A stretch of 64,000 nt of DNA from Kiritimatiellia bacterium (lineage in GTDB: Bacteria > Verrucomicrobiota > Kiritimatiellia > RFP12 > UBA1067), in NCBI GenBank assembly GCA_016296065.1, contig JAEDKA010000006.1, positions 1 to 64,000 on the forward strand. The letters run 5' to 3'. Positions within the stretch are counted from its first letter, which is position 1. The number at the start of each line of letters is the position of its first letter. The notes beneath the pieces were generated by a model that saw nothing but the letters and a program-made list of their open reading frames with translations, was not told the DNA's origin and did not search any database. The position numbers and the translations under genes were made by a program. Below, one piece after another: positions 1 to 7,723 of this stretch.

Positions 1-13
1 TCTTTTGAAATCC

Positions 14-40
14 CAGATGGACACCCTAAATGTCCATCTG
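14..40. terminator. Perfect 10-bp inverted repeat at left edge
   Basis: CAGATGGACA at 14-23 and TGTCCATCTG at 31-40 form a perfect stem around a 7-nt loop, followed by ACTTTTC on the plus strand. It could terminate a plus-strand gene lying left of the window, or simply be a dispersed palindrome. No gene starts or ends next to it inside the window. Confidence 0.3.
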
Positions 41-259
41 ACTTTTCAATTCACATATGGAGTTTTGACGCGGCGGTCTTTCTCGACGCGTTTCATGATC
101 CGTTCGTGCTCCCATAAGCCTAAATTCGGCAGTTGGATTATGTGTTTAGCTGGCAGCGCTTATCACGCCGACGGCGCGCTGGTATTCCAACAGTTCGCGG
201 ATGTAGTCGAGACGCGCCTCCGACGGAACGACGATCGGCGGAAGTCCGACGGAACATGT

Positions 260-272
260 GGGGACAGTCCCC
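260..272. repeat. 13-bp palindrome downstream of the GH127 gene
   Basis: GGGGACAGTCCCC is a perfect 6-bp stem around one base, 13 nt past the stop of the arabinofuranosidase gene on the minus strand. Its position suits a transcript end, but no T-run follows on the minus strand. Otherwise 1-285 holds no gene I can support. Confidence 0.35.
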
Positions 273-285
273 ATTATATATGCCG

Positions 286-2181
286 TCACTCGAACTGGCT
301 GTATTCCTCGGGGAACCAGGTGCGGTAGAAGTTGTCCGGACGCCACAGGTTGCCTGCGGACGCGTAGTCGCAGAACGTCACCTGCGTCCAGTGCTCCCCT
401 TCCGGATTCTCGTGGTGCGAGCCGAGCGGCAGCACGGCGGAGAACGCCATCCAGGCGTCGTCGGACGGAGCGCGCACCGCCGCGAAGCCGTCCATCCTCT
501 GCCCGTCCCTTATCCCGCGCCTAAAAGGCTCCGTCATGTCTCCGTCCGCGAACCGGCTGTCGCGCGCGAGCAGCACCGGCCCGCGCGTGAACGCGACGGC
601 GTGGTCCAGCCTGTGCGCGACGACCGGCATGTCGAACGCGATCTCCACGATGTCGCCGAGCCTCCAGCTGCGCGAGACGGAGAAGTAGGCGCCAGCCTTC
701 ACTCCGGACTGCACCTGGCCGTTGATCCTGACGACCGTGTTCCCGCTCCAGGCGGGGATGCGCAGGCGGAGGGTCAACGGACCCTCCGTGTGGCTCACGA
801 TGCGCGCGGTGTTCTCGCGCGGATAGAGCGAGTACATGTCGAAGCCCTTCACGAGGGCGGACGCATAGAAGTTGAACGTGGCTGTCTTCCCGTCGTTGCG
901 GCAGAGCTCCTTCAGGAAGCAGAGGAATCCGCGCGGGCCGTTCGCCGTGCAGCAGTCGGTGTGCATGTAGCAGTGGTGCTGTCCGTGCCAGCGGTAGCCG
1001 GACAGCGGGGTGTATCCCGCGAACTCCGAGCCGTCCGCCTTCATCGCGCCGAGGTAGGCGTTGTAGAACGTCCGCTCGAGCTCGTCCGCCCACTTCGGGT
1101 CGCCCGTCGCGGACAGCAGCTTCTCGCAGAAGCGCATCCACGTCGTCGTCACGCACGTCTCCTGGAGGTGGAGGTACGGAAGGTGCTGCTTCCTCGCGCC
1201 GTGGAACCACGCCTCGGAGCACGCGCAGCCTCCGGCGAGGTTGATCTCCTCCTTCACGATGTCCTCGGCAGTCTTCACGGCCGCGTCGAAGAGATCCCTG
1301 CGTCCGGTGACTTCGTAGTACTCGATCAGCCCCTGGTAGCAGCTCATCATCTCGTACGCCTTGGAGCGTCCGTACTTGCACACGTACTGCCACCCCGCGC
1401 CTGTGTCGTACCCCGGCTCGTTGCGGTCCGCGACCGACACGCCCTTCAGCGCGAGGTCGAGGAGGCGCGGACCCTTCTCCGGCTTCGTCATGCCGTCGAC
1501 GATGTACGACGCGAAGTCGAGGTACTTCTTCTCCTTCGTGCGGTTGTAGAGCCACATCACGGGCTCGAGGATGGACGAGCTTGCGTAGCCGGACCAGTTG
1601 CCGGTCTGCCACAGCTCGCGGCCGCGCTTTCCGTTCGGGCCGATCTCGGCGATGACGTAGTCGCAGAGCTTCTTCGCGGCGTCAAGGACGGCCGCGGCCT
1701 TCTCACGAGAGACGCCGGACGGGAGACGCGCGGCGAGGTCGTGATAGTGGAGCAGTCCCATCATCGTGTACTTGATGCCCCACACGTCCCATCCCTCGCC
1801 GCACCTGAGCGCGTCGGGATAGTTGCCGATGTAGCCGTTCTCCTCCTGCGAGGCGAGCATGCGGTCGATTCCACGATCGATCTTTGCGCAAAGCCCGTCG
1901 CCCCCCTTCTCCATTCCCTCGTACAGCGCATACGGCACCGCGGAATGCATCCACTTGCCCCAGAACTCCGTCTGCCACCAGCCCTTGGTCTCCGTCTTCT
2001 CCAAGAACGGCGCGGTGATGTAGTCGGGGTCTGTCCCCGCGACATGCGCGCGCACCATCCTGTCAAGGCGCTCGCCGAGCGGACCTTTCAGCCTCACGTT
2101 TCCGATGTTGTCGAGCGAATCGCCGAACGCGGCGAACGCAAGCGCTGCGCAGAGCGCCATGACAAGCGCATTTCCCTTCAT
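286..2181 (-). CDS. GH127 / DUF1680 family glycoside hydrolase, secreted (beta-L-arabinofuranosidase-like)
   Basis: A 631-residue protein of the DUF1680/GH127 family, which removes beta-L-arabinofuranose from plant glycans. The zinc-cysteine site of the characterised family member is recognisable: a Glu-x-Cys (ETC) in the middle of the protein and a paired Cys in TDCCTANGPR, expected to bind zinc, with one Cys as the nucleophile. The C-terminal beta-sandwich region (HRLDHAVAFTRGP) is also typical. I chose the ATG at 2181 because a signal peptide (MKGNALVMALCAALAFAAFG) begins there and AGAGAGGG lies upstream. The longer reading frame upstream is not needed. The gene stands alone behind its own extended -10 promoter. 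It fits the other glycan-degrading enzymes at the right end of the window. The family is certain; the exact substrate is inferred. Confidence 0.9.
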   Translation of the reverse strand: MKGNALVMALCAALAFAAFGDSLDNIGNVRLKGPLGERLDRMVRAHVAGTDPDYITAPFLEKTETKGWWQTEFWGKWMHSAVPYALYEGMEKGGDGLCAKIDRGIDRMLASQEENGYIGNYPDALRCGEGWDVWGIKYTMMGLLHYHDLAARLPSGVSREKAAAVLDAAKKLCDYVIAEIGPNGKRGRELWQTGNWSGYASSSILEPVMWLYNRTKEKKYLDFASYIVDGMTKPEKGPRLLDLALKGVSVADRNEPGYDTGAGWQYVCKYGRSKAYEMMSCYQGLIEYYEVTGRRDLFDAAVKTAEDIVKEEINLAGGCACSEAWFHGARKQHLPYLHLQETCVTTTWMRFCEKLLSATGDPKWADELERTFYNAYLGAMKADGSEFAGYTPLSGYRWHGQHHCYMHTDCCTANGPRGFLCFLKELCRNDGKTATFNFYASALVKGFDMYSLYPRENTARIVSHTEGPLTLRLRIPAWSGNTVVRINGQVQSGVKAGAYFSVSRSWRLGDIVEIAFDMPVVAHRLDHAVAFTRGPVLLARDSRFADGDMTEPFRRGIRDGQRMDGFAAVRAPSDDAWMAFSAVLPLGSHHENPEGEHWTQVTFCDYASAGNLWRPDNFYRTWFPEEYSQFE

Positions 2182-2223
2182 GATCAACCCTCTCTTTCTG
2201 ACATTTGGAAAGCAGTTTCGCCT

Positions 2224-2232
2224 ATTATAGCA
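2224..2232 (-). promoter_or_regulatory. Extended -10 promoter of the GH127 gene
   Basis: On the minus strand TTTTTGCTATAAT gives a TATAAT box (2229-2224) with the TG extension one base upstream. Transcription would start near 2217, leaving a leader of about 36 nt with a ribosome-binding site. No convincing -35 box is seen. Confidence 0.6.
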
Positions 2233-2313
2233 AAAATCGCCCCCCATGCGGGCGGTGCATTGAATAATCTTCTGCACCGCCGCGCAGTCGGTTTGAGCGG
2301 TGCGACCACCGGG

Positions 2314-2763
2314 CTATAGGCCGCGAGCGGTCGTATCGGCTTCACGCGCCTCTTTGCCCATTCGACATTTCAAATCGCCGATTCGATCGTTCCAGTCAAG
2401 ATAGAACCGCTCGACTAGATTGGAAGTGTTTGGGGCATTCTTGTTGTCAAGATTGAGCAGGATGCAGGCGTTGTCGAGGAAGTTCGTGACATAATCCCTG
2501 CGCAGCGTCTCATCGCCAATCTTGTCTATCGCTCCGTACTGATCAAGAAGCCATGTGACGTTCCATCGAATATGCATGCCTTGGTCGCTTTTCCAGCAAC
2601 TCGCCGTAAAATCACGGACGGCCCAGGCGATGCTCGCGGTGCAAGACGACAAAATCAACGCCAGCACCCACCATTTCCACGGCGCGCGGGCGAGTCTGGC
2701 CACCGAAAGAGGAATCAGAATAAGGACCGCGACAAAGGCGCATGCAACCACAAACACAAGCAC
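2314..2763 (-). CDS. Small membrane protein, unknown function
   Basis: 149 residues, not recognised. Two hydrophobic segments at the N-terminus (about residues 1-20 and 29-48) precede a soluble tail ending in a conserved-looking NTSNLVERFYLDWNDRIGDLKCR segment. The start is the GTG at 2763, chosen for the near-perfect AAGGAGGTGAC ribosome-binding site just upstream. A decayed copy of the same tail lies at about 29.2-29.3 kb, so this belongs to a local gene family. It is transcribed from the palindrome/-10 module at 2821-2853 with a leader of about 50 nt. Confidence 0.65.
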   Translation of the reverse strand: MLVFVVACAFVAVLILIPLSVARLARAPWKWWVLALILSSCTASIAWAVRDFTASCWKSDQGMHIRWNVTWLLDQYGAIDKIGDETLRRDYVTNFLDNACILLNLDNKNAPNTSNLVERFYLDWNDRIGDLKCRMGKEAREADTTARGL

Positions 2764-2820
2764 AACGTCACCTCCTTGTCTACAAGTCGACTTCTGTTCT
2801 GCTGCAATCTTCCATGCCGC

Positions 2821-2853
2821 ACATTATACCAAATCCGCGGCAGATGCGCCGCG
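2821..2853 (-). promoter_or_regulatory. Palindrome + extended -10 module, copy 1
   Basis: The palindrome (arms CGCGGC and GCCGCG around GCATCT) directly abuts the TAA of the upstream gene. It is followed on the minus strand by GGATTTGG and TATAAT (2828-2823). It lies between genes 2854-4500 and 2314-2763. The palindrome occupies the region where a -35 box would be, so it may be an operator, a terminator for the gene before it, or both. Confidence 0.75.
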
Positions 2854-4500
2854 TTACTTGGCGGGTTTGATGCCGCGGGCGGCGAACCAGGCTGTCAGCG
2901 CCTCCGACGCCTCTGGCGTGAGCTCCGCGTCGCCGTAGAAACGCTTCCAGCGAAGCGCCTTGAGATGCTGGACCGCCGTGCGCGCAAGAAGCTTGTCGCC
3001 CTTCCACCAGTCGATGCCAGGATGCCCGCAGCACATGCACTCGGCGTTGCTGCCGCGATCCTCGAACCTGAAGATTCCCCGAAGTTCGGCTATATCCTTC
3101 GGTTCCTTGAGCTCAAGCAGCACCGGATCGCGCTCGGGCTTCGTGCAGCATCCGAACCCGCCGTCGCGTATCACCACGCGGTCCGCTTCGGCGACCGCCG
3201 CCTGAAAGCGTTCCGTTTCGGAGAACAGGGAGACCATGTTGTACTCCGGCGATCCGTTTTCGTTCCGCGGCGCAAACTGCAGGTAGTCCAGACTCTTCCA
3301 GCGCGCGCGAAGCGCCTCCTTGTCCGGCTGCACCATAGGCGTGTCGGCGATGCGCATCTTCCTCAGACTTGGCAATGGACAGATGTCATTGATGGATTTG
3401 ACCGGGCAGCCGTATATGTCCAGCGTCTCCAGCGGGCAGAGCTCAAGCCCGCGAATCTCGCCCACCGGACACTTGCTTAGGTAGAGCCAGGATATCGGGA
3501 CGCGCTCCAGCATCGCGACGTCCGTAAGATTCGTGCAGTCGTGGAGAATAAGTTCGACGGAAAGCTGGCTGTTCGTCAAAGTCGCCAGCTTCTCAAGCGG
3601 ACGCTCCGGCGCGTTGACGTCGGCAATCGAAAGCATCATAAACACTTTCTTGGGCTTTCTCTGCTCTCGCAAGACCGCAACGATATTGGCGAAATCCTGA
3701 TAGGAAATCTGTTCTCGGTTCGTTGACGAGCACGTTTCGGCAAGCTCGTAGTCAATGGAAATTCTCCGACTGTCGAAATCGATGTCGCCCAGCGAAAACT
3801 GCCTGCTCTTGCCACCTTCGGAATCGTCGTCAGCGAACGGATTCTCGTCTTCCTCGTCCTCTTCCTCATCGTCGCATTCCACGCACACCGACGCAGGCAT
3901 CTTTGCCCGGGATTGCATCAGGTCAAACTGTGCGACGACACCGCCCATCAAAGCGGCGAGAAGCACAAAAAACCACCAATAGCTGCGGCAGTGCCGATAG
4001 TCTTTCAGTCCGGCCTTTTCGAGCGCTGCCTTTACCTCTTCGACATTCGCGCCGAGATCGGACAGGGACGGCAGAAGAAGCCTCGGCATTTTTCTTTCCA
4101 GCACCGCAAGTCCGCCATCGAGAAACAGATAGTATGATCCCAAGTTTCGCCAACCCACGCGCATGACATTGTCGCCGCTGCGGAATTCGTAGCAGGCGTC
4201 GGTCATAGTGATCGACCATTCATCCGAATCGCCCATTAACCTCCGGATGACAATGTCTATTGACTTCTGGTACCGGGCCCTGTTGAACTTCAGGCAGAAG
4301 AAGATCAAAGCCAATAAAAACACAAGATAATAGTCAAGATGGCCGCGGCGCAAATACGACAGCACCTCGACTACGCCCGCCGCGGCGATGAACGCGAATA
4401 GCATGATACGCGACGGACGCGCGATCCTGTCGTATACTTTACCGGCAAAGCGGCGGATCTTCTCTACTTCGTGCAGCCGACCTGTGTATTCAATGTTCAT
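2854..4500 (-). CDS. Membrane protein with YcxB-like N-terminus, leucine-rich repeats and DWWKGD C-terminal domain
   Basis: 548 residues. The first ~160 residues resemble YcxB-type membrane proteins: two transmembrane segments near residues 28-65, then a soluble part ending in WRNLGSYYLFLDGG. A third transmembrane segment (WWFFVLLAALMGGVVAQF) and a very acidic linker follow, then about six leucine-rich-type repeats (LTNSQLSVELILHDC and similar). The last ~140 residues form a domain with the core CMCCGHPGIDWWKGDK, which is also found in the protein at 10062-10793. I chose the ATG at 4500, seven bases after the TATAAT; an in-frame ATG overlapping the -10 box (4509) cannot lie on a transcript from that promoter. 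No function is known. A signalling or surface-sensing role is only a guess. Confidence 0.7.
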   Translation of the reverse strand: MNIEYTGRLHEVEKIRRFAGKVYDRIARPSRIMLFAFIAAAGVVEVLSYLRRGHLDYYLVFLLALIFFCLKFNRARYQKSIDIVIRRLMGDSDEWSITMTDACYEFRSGDNVMRVGWRNLGSYYLFLDGGLAVLERKMPRLLLPSLSDLGANVEEVKAALEKAGLKDYRHCRSYWWFFVLLAALMGGVVAQFDLMQSRAKMPASVCVECDDEEEDEEDENPFADDDSEGGKSRQFSLGDIDFDSRRISIDYELAETCSSTNREQISYQDFANIVAVLREQRKPKKVFMMLSIADVNAPERPLEKLATLTNSQLSVELILHDCTNLTDVAMLERVPISWLYLSKCPVGEIRGLELCPLETLDIYGCPVKSINDICPLPSLRKMRIADTPMVQPDKEALRARWKSLDYLQFAPRNENGSPEYNMVSLFSETERFQAAVAEADRVVIRDGGFGCCTKPERDPVLLELKEPKDIAELRGIFRFEDRGSNAECMCCGHPGIDWWKGDKLLARTAVQHLKALRWKRFYGDAELTPEASEALTAWFAARGIKPAK

Positions 4501-4507
4501 ATCCAAC

Positions 4508-4539
4508 ATTATACCAAATCCGCGGCAAATGCGCCGCGG
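4508..4539 (-). promoter_or_regulatory. Palindrome + extended -10 module, copy 2
   Basis: A perfect 7-bp-arm palindrome CCGCGGCGCATTTGCCGCGG (4539-4520), then ATTTGG and TATAAT (4513-4508). The ATG of the downstream gene follows after seven bases, so the transcript is predicted to be leaderless. Confidence 0.8.
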
Positions 4540-4624
4540 AGGCGCGATGCCGGGACATTACGACGGGCGGAAGGAGCGCAGCGAGTGGAGTGTCCGCAGG
4601 GCGAAAGACGTTGCGGACTCCGCA

Positions 4625-5044
4625 TTAGTCATGCCCGCCAGAGGGTGTCCGCGCAGACCCGCGAGGCGTTGCATGGCTGCGGACAATATTGACTTCGACC
4701 AAGCCGTTCGTCATCGCCCAAGCACGAAGTCGCGACAAAGTCTCTTCCGTAAGGCTACAGTCATCCAGCACATGCACAGCCATCTTCCCTCCTGCATATG
4801 GCGCAAGCTCAAGTCGCTCGACATCGTCGGATGAAGCAACCCGTACCGTCTGCCTGAAGTTGTCGTATCCATTGTCGCACCGAATGCAATCTTCATACAG
4901 CACAGCCACGCACAACTTTCGCGACCGCGGCCTCTGCACAAAATCAACAAGCGAGACACACAGAAGAGCAGCCACCACGCACACAAGCGCGGCGACCATC
5001 CACCGATTCCACTTAAGCCTCCTATGCGATGTCGAATTCAGCAT
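4625..5044 (-). CDS. Membrane-anchored hypothetical protein
   Basis: 139 residues, not recognised. A short basic N-terminus is followed by one transmembrane segment (MVAALVCVVAALLCVSLV, about residues 16-33), then a domain of ~85 residues (CVAVLYEDCIRCDNGYDNF to TNGLVEVNIV). The final ~18 residues (SHATPRGSARTPSGGHD) are low in predicted structure and run into repeat-like DNA, so the true C-terminus may have been altered. It starts 13 bp after the stop of 5058-5948 and is probably co-transcribed with it. Confidence 0.5.
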   Translation of the reverse strand: MLNSTSHRRLKWNRWMVAALVCVVAALLCVSLVDFVQRPRSRKLCVAVLYEDCIRCDNGYDNFRQTVRVASSDDVERLELAPYAGGKMAVHVLDDCSLTEETLSRLRAWAMTNGLVEVNIVRSHATPRGSARTPSGGHD

Positions 5045-5057
5045 GCATTCCGGCAAA

Positions 5058-5948
5058 TCAGCCGAACGGTATGACAAGCTTCTTGGCACCTTCGGGGTAC
5101 TTGATCTTGATCACGATGTCGTCGCCGTCGGGCTTCTTGAAGTTATAGGACTTCTTTCCGTTCATCGAAAAGCTGCCGGTGCTGCCGAGCTTCTTGTCCC
5201 CGCAGTAGACCTCCAGCTCGCAGTCGGCTTTGCTTCCGACAGGCGAAACCTCAAGCGACTTCTCGTCGCTCATCAAGTTGGAGGCGAGCTTGACCTTGTA
5301 GGAGTATTCGCCTTCGCCGATCTTGCCGGACGAAATCTTGCCGGACAGCTCCTTCGTCGCCATCTTGTCGGCGACAGTGACCGTGACCTTGCCCTTTACC
5401 TTCGGGAGCGACTTCGCCCACGCATTGCCGCCGCCGCAAAGCACGAACGTCGCGAATCCGCCTTCGCGGTTCACGGTCGAGCGAAACGGCTCAGCCTCCC
5501 AGTTGGCGTCGCCGTTCTTCTTCTTGGTGTAGTCCTTGCCCGATCCGTCGGTTATCGATTCGACGACAAGGTTCTCAAGATCGATGTCTACGATATTCTG
5601 CGCGAGGACGATGTACTTGGCCATGAAATAGCCCTTGCGCCCGTATTTGAACCTGTCGAATGTCGCGAGGCTCGGCACGTTCGTGCTGATCGGCGGGTAG
5701 ACGCAGCACTCGTTGAGGACAACCGCAGGCTTGCCGGTGTAGCTCTTTACCCCATTTGCGAAGCTTGCGCCGTTGCCGCTAAAGCCGCCGCCGAAGCCAC
5801 TTCCCCCAAAGGCCTTCTCAATGTCCGACATCGACATCTCCGTAATGGAGACGCTACTGTTCGAGGCACTCGAGCTTCCAACAACGGTTTTGCCATATGC
5901 AATGGCGGCAATTGCCGACAGGAGACATGCAGCTGCGATTCGTTTCAT
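5058..5948 (-). CDS. Secreted hypothetical protein
   Basis: 296 residues with a clear signal peptide (MKRIAAACLLSAIAAIAYG). A Gly/Ser-rich stretch around residues 48-62 is followed by beta-rich sequence with repeated Lys/Gly turns, including VKGKVTVTVADK and GEGEYSYKVKLASN, which suggests an extracellular beta-sandwich protein. No family is recognised. It has a good ribosome-binding site (GGAAGGAAAG) and a ~29-nt leader from the module at 5985-6015. It is the first gene of a two-gene unit with 4625-5044. Confidence 0.65.
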   Translation of the reverse strand: MKRIAAACLLSAIAAIAYGKTVVGSSSASNSSVSITEMSMSDIEKAFGGSGFGGGFSGNGASFANGVKSYTGKPAVVLNECCVYPPISTNVPSLATFDRFKYGRKGYFMAKYIVLAQNIVDIDLENLVVESITDGSGKDYTKKKNGDANWEAEPFRSTVNREGGFATFVLCGGGNAWAKSLPKVKGKVTVTVADKMATKELSGKISSGKIGEGEYSYKVKLASNLMSDEKSLEVSPVGSKADCELEVYCGDKKLGSTGSFSMNGKKSYNFKKPDGDDIVIKIKYPEGAKKLVIPFG

Positions 5949-5984
5949 GTTGGCTTTCCTTCCTTATTCAGTTGGTTTGCGGAC

Positions 5985-6015
5985 ATTATACCAAATCCGC
6001 GGCGCATCCGCCGCG
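5985..6015 (-). promoter_or_regulatory. Palindrome + extended -10 module, copy 3
   Basis: Arms CGCGGC/GCCGCG around GGATGC (minus strand), then GGATTTGG and TATAAT (5990-5985). It lies 41 bp after the stop of the 36-residue gene at 6056-6166 and drives the gene starting at 5948. The loop differs from the other copies while the arms are kept. That supports selection on the stem or dyad. Confidence 0.75.
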
Positions 6016-6055
6016 CAAGCACCGCTTTCTTTGCGGCCCTCATTTACGACTGTCG

Positions 6056-6166
6056 TTACATTGGCCCGCGGTGGTAGAGGCCAGCGAGATATGCAAGCGC
6101 TACTAGTGCGACAATCCATGCCAGCAAAAGCAGAACCTTCCTTAATATGCTTTCCGTTCTGGTCAT
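6056..6166 (-). CDS. 36-residue single-pass membrane protein
   Basis: A short reading frame, MTRTESILRKVL then a hydrophobic helix (LLLAWIVALVALAYLAGLY) and a short basic tail ending RGPM. Its ATG overlaps the TGA of the upstream membrane-protein gene in an ATGA junction (6166-6163), the coupling arrangement used throughout this window. That overlap and the clean transmembrane profile are the grounds for calling it. No homologue is recognised, and its size puts it below usual gene-calling limits. Confidence 0.55.
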   Translation of the reverse strand: MTRTESILRKVLLLLAWIVALVALAYLAGLYHRGPM

Positions 6167-6534
6167 CTTGACTGCGGCCCTTGTGCGCTCGACGAAACGC
6201 CGGTGCGGATACCCTTGGCGAGACCAAGCGCCATGCGATTCGGCTCGTAATGCTTTATCGTCCCCTTTCGGGATCCCCTGCGCATGCGCTTCGCGCCCCC
6301 TTCGCGCATGCGCCTCACGATTGCGGCAGCCCGTTCCGCCTCCTCCTTAGCCCGCTCGCTCCTCGACACCCATATCGGCAGGGCTATGCACGCTGCGCCG
6401 GCCAGAAGCAGCAGAAACGCGCCCATCGACATGATGGTGAACGCGCACAGGAGCACGACAATCCATCCATAGCCAAGAATCTTGTCTGCCTTTTCGGACA
6501 CCGTCCGTCTACGCTTGCCATCGTGTTTTGCCAT
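6163..6534 (-). CDS. Small membrane protein, unknown function
   Basis: 123 residues. A very basic N-terminus (MAKHDGKRRR) is followed by two closely spaced hydrophobic segments (about residues 22-40 and 41-56). A charged helical tail rich in Arg and Glu (ERAKEEAERAAAIVRRMREG) then leads to a basic, probably cytoplasmic C-terminus. Not recognised. It is coupled by ATGA to the 36-residue membrane protein downstream. It probably uses the TATAAT at 6661-6666, giving a leader of about 120 nt. Confidence 0.6.
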   Translation of the reverse strand: MAKHDGKRRRTVSEKADKILGYGWIVVLLCAFTIMSMGAFLLLLAGAACIALPIWVSRSERAKEEAERAAAIVRRMREGGAKRMRRGSRKGTIKHYEPNRMALGLAKGIRTGVSSSAQGPQSR

Positions 6535-6603
6535 ACCTGCATCTTTTAAATCTGTTCAGGAAAACATGATCAAATGGGGAGTCACTCCTTTGGCGTTGTT
6601 CTT

Positions 6604-6660
6604 TCATCGCCCATTTCGCTGCTTTTCGTCGCTTTCCTCATTTTCAATAGCGTTGGGCAT
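6604..6660 (-). pseudogene. Remnant of a gene 3' end (…RNGR stop)
   Basis: An 18-codon frame ends in RNGR-stop, the same ending as the lipoprotein gene at 28537-29145. The DNA around and after it (6571-6614) matches 28503-28548 closely: CAAATGGGGAG, then CCTTTGGCGTTG, then CGCCCAT. It looks like the surviving tail of a lost paralogue rather than a gene, although an ATG does directly follow the TATAAT at 6666-6661. Confidence 0.4.
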
Positions 6661-6666
6661 ATTATA
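6661..6666 (-). promoter_or_regulatory. -10 box TTTCGCTATAAT
   Basis: TATAAT on the minus strand preceded by TTTCGC. The identical TTTCGCTATAAT occurs at 25023-25028. It is probably the promoter for 6163-6534. Confidence 0.45.
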
Positions 6667-6703
6667 GCGAAACGGCCGCGCCGAAATCAAGTGCGCTGCA
6701 AAT

Positions 6704-6980
6704 TTGGAGGTTCCCCAATTTTCGCAGGTACTGTCGTCCCTTCCCGACACCCCGCGCGGAATTTCAGAAACTCCGATGGTTAGGGTTCCCGCTAACGCTT
6801 CACTGCTTCGCGCTTTTCAACCACAATCAGGTGTCGCTGTTTTGTAGTGTTCAGAGCGGCCTTCGGACGATTTATGCGACGCAGTCGCATCCCAAAATGC
6901 TAACCCTGGCACATATACAGTCGTTGAGTGGCGCGAAGCTGCGGAGCGTTAGCGTGAGCACAAACGCTCGGAGTTGCCTA
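6704..6980 (+). mobile_element. Degenerate, right-truncated copy of the MITE-like element
   Basis: It starts with the 19-bp terminal repeat TTGGAGGTTCCCCAATTTT. It then follows the two better copies at 18448 and 38505: CCGACGG/CCGATGG, a TTTTCAACCA-AATCAGG block, a GCCTTCGG-CGATTTATGCG block, and AACGCTCGGAGTT. There are many substitutions, and the right ~100 bp including the terminal repeat are missing. The whole 6535-7069 gap otherwise holds only the gene remnant, a -10 box and a palindrome. Confidence 0.7.
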
Positions 6981-7011
6981 TAAAATCAAGCACGGTGTTT
7001 TCACTTGCCAT

Positions 7012-7031
7012 CCCGCGGCAAATGCGCCGCG
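7012..7031 (-). repeat. Palindrome of the module without a -10 box
   Basis: CGCGGCGCATTTGCCGCGGG on the minus strand, 39 bp after the stop of the kinase-sigma operon. No TATAAT follows. The DNA between the stop and the palindrome (7029-7075) matches 10050-10100 and encodes IEPFGEGLD-stop in another frame, which is the tail of the DWWKGD protein family. Confidence 0.6.
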
Positions 7032-7069
7032 TGGCTGTCAATCCAAGCCTTCGCCAAATGGCTCTATTG

Positions 7070-7723
7070 TCACTCGTTCGTGACAACGCGGGCGAAATGG
7101 CCGAGGAAGAAGCATTTTCCGGACGGATCGCGCGACGAACCGAGTGGAGCGAGCATCGGACGCACGAGCGTGACCGTCTGAAGCGCGACGACCACGAAGA
7201 CAACGAACCACGTCGACAGTCCGGCAGTCGATGCGACGACACCCGACTGCCTCGCGCGGGCGAGCGCCGAAATGGCGAAGAATGCGCCGATTCCCGCAAG
7301 GAGAGCCGCGAAGACAACGATGAATCCCACCGTCTCGGTCGAGACCGAGAACAGCCAGAGCACCGGGGCGAGCGCCGCGAGGATGCATCCGAGCGTGGCG
7401 GTTGCGACAAGCCCGAGTCCGAGAAGCCGCGCCGGAGACAGCGTACTCCCCGAAATCGACGCGAACACGTACATCGTCGGATATGTCAGCGCAAATGAGA
7501 ACGCGACGACTCCGAGCATCTTCGCCGAATCGGCAAACGCGACCTGAAGGTCGACGAAAGACCCGACAGCGAAACCGAAGACCGCGGCGCCGACGAGCGA
7601 GACGAGCGCGAGGAACACCGCCGGAAGCGCGAAACGTTCCGAATCGCGCAGCCGCGCGGCGAAACCGCCCGGATCGGAGAGAAGGCTCGATACATTGAAT
7701 CTTGGCGACTGACTTTGGCTCAT
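7070..7723 (-). CDS. Polytopic membrane protein, last gene of the kinase-sigma operon
   Basis: 217 residues with about five to six transmembrane segments after a ~30-residue soluble N-terminus (SQSQSPRFNVSSLLSDPGGF). Start chosen at the ATG at 7723, which overlaps the TGA of the preceding gene (ATGA); the longer upstream frame has no signal to support it. The C-terminal part resembles that of its neighbour 7720-8352 (last helix followed by a V/I-x-RP motif), so the two are probably old paralogues. Not recognised. The context suggests a membrane input or output component of the kinase-sigma operon. Confidence 0.65.
   Translation of the reverse strand: MSQSQSPRFNVSSLLSDPGGFAARLRDSERFALPAVFLALVSLVGAAVFGFAVGSFVDLQVAFADSAKMLGVVAFSFALTYPTMYVFASISGSTLSPARLLGLGLVATATLGCILAALAPVLWLFSVSTETVGFIVVFAALLAGIGAFFAISALARARQSGVVASTAGLSTWFVVFVVVALQTVTLVRPMLAPLGSSRDPSGKCFFLGHFARVVTNE

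Noticed and set aside
133..2319. A 728-codon plus-strand frame across the GH127 gene
   Set aside because: It is the antisense shadow of a protein with clear GH127 motifs and a signal peptide. The product is Arg/Val/His-rich, as expected of GC-rich antisense frames.
2821..2853. Rho-independent terminators with a T-run at the module palindromes
   Set aside because: The stem is followed by GATTTGG, not by a run of T. Termination may occur but cannot be called from sequence.
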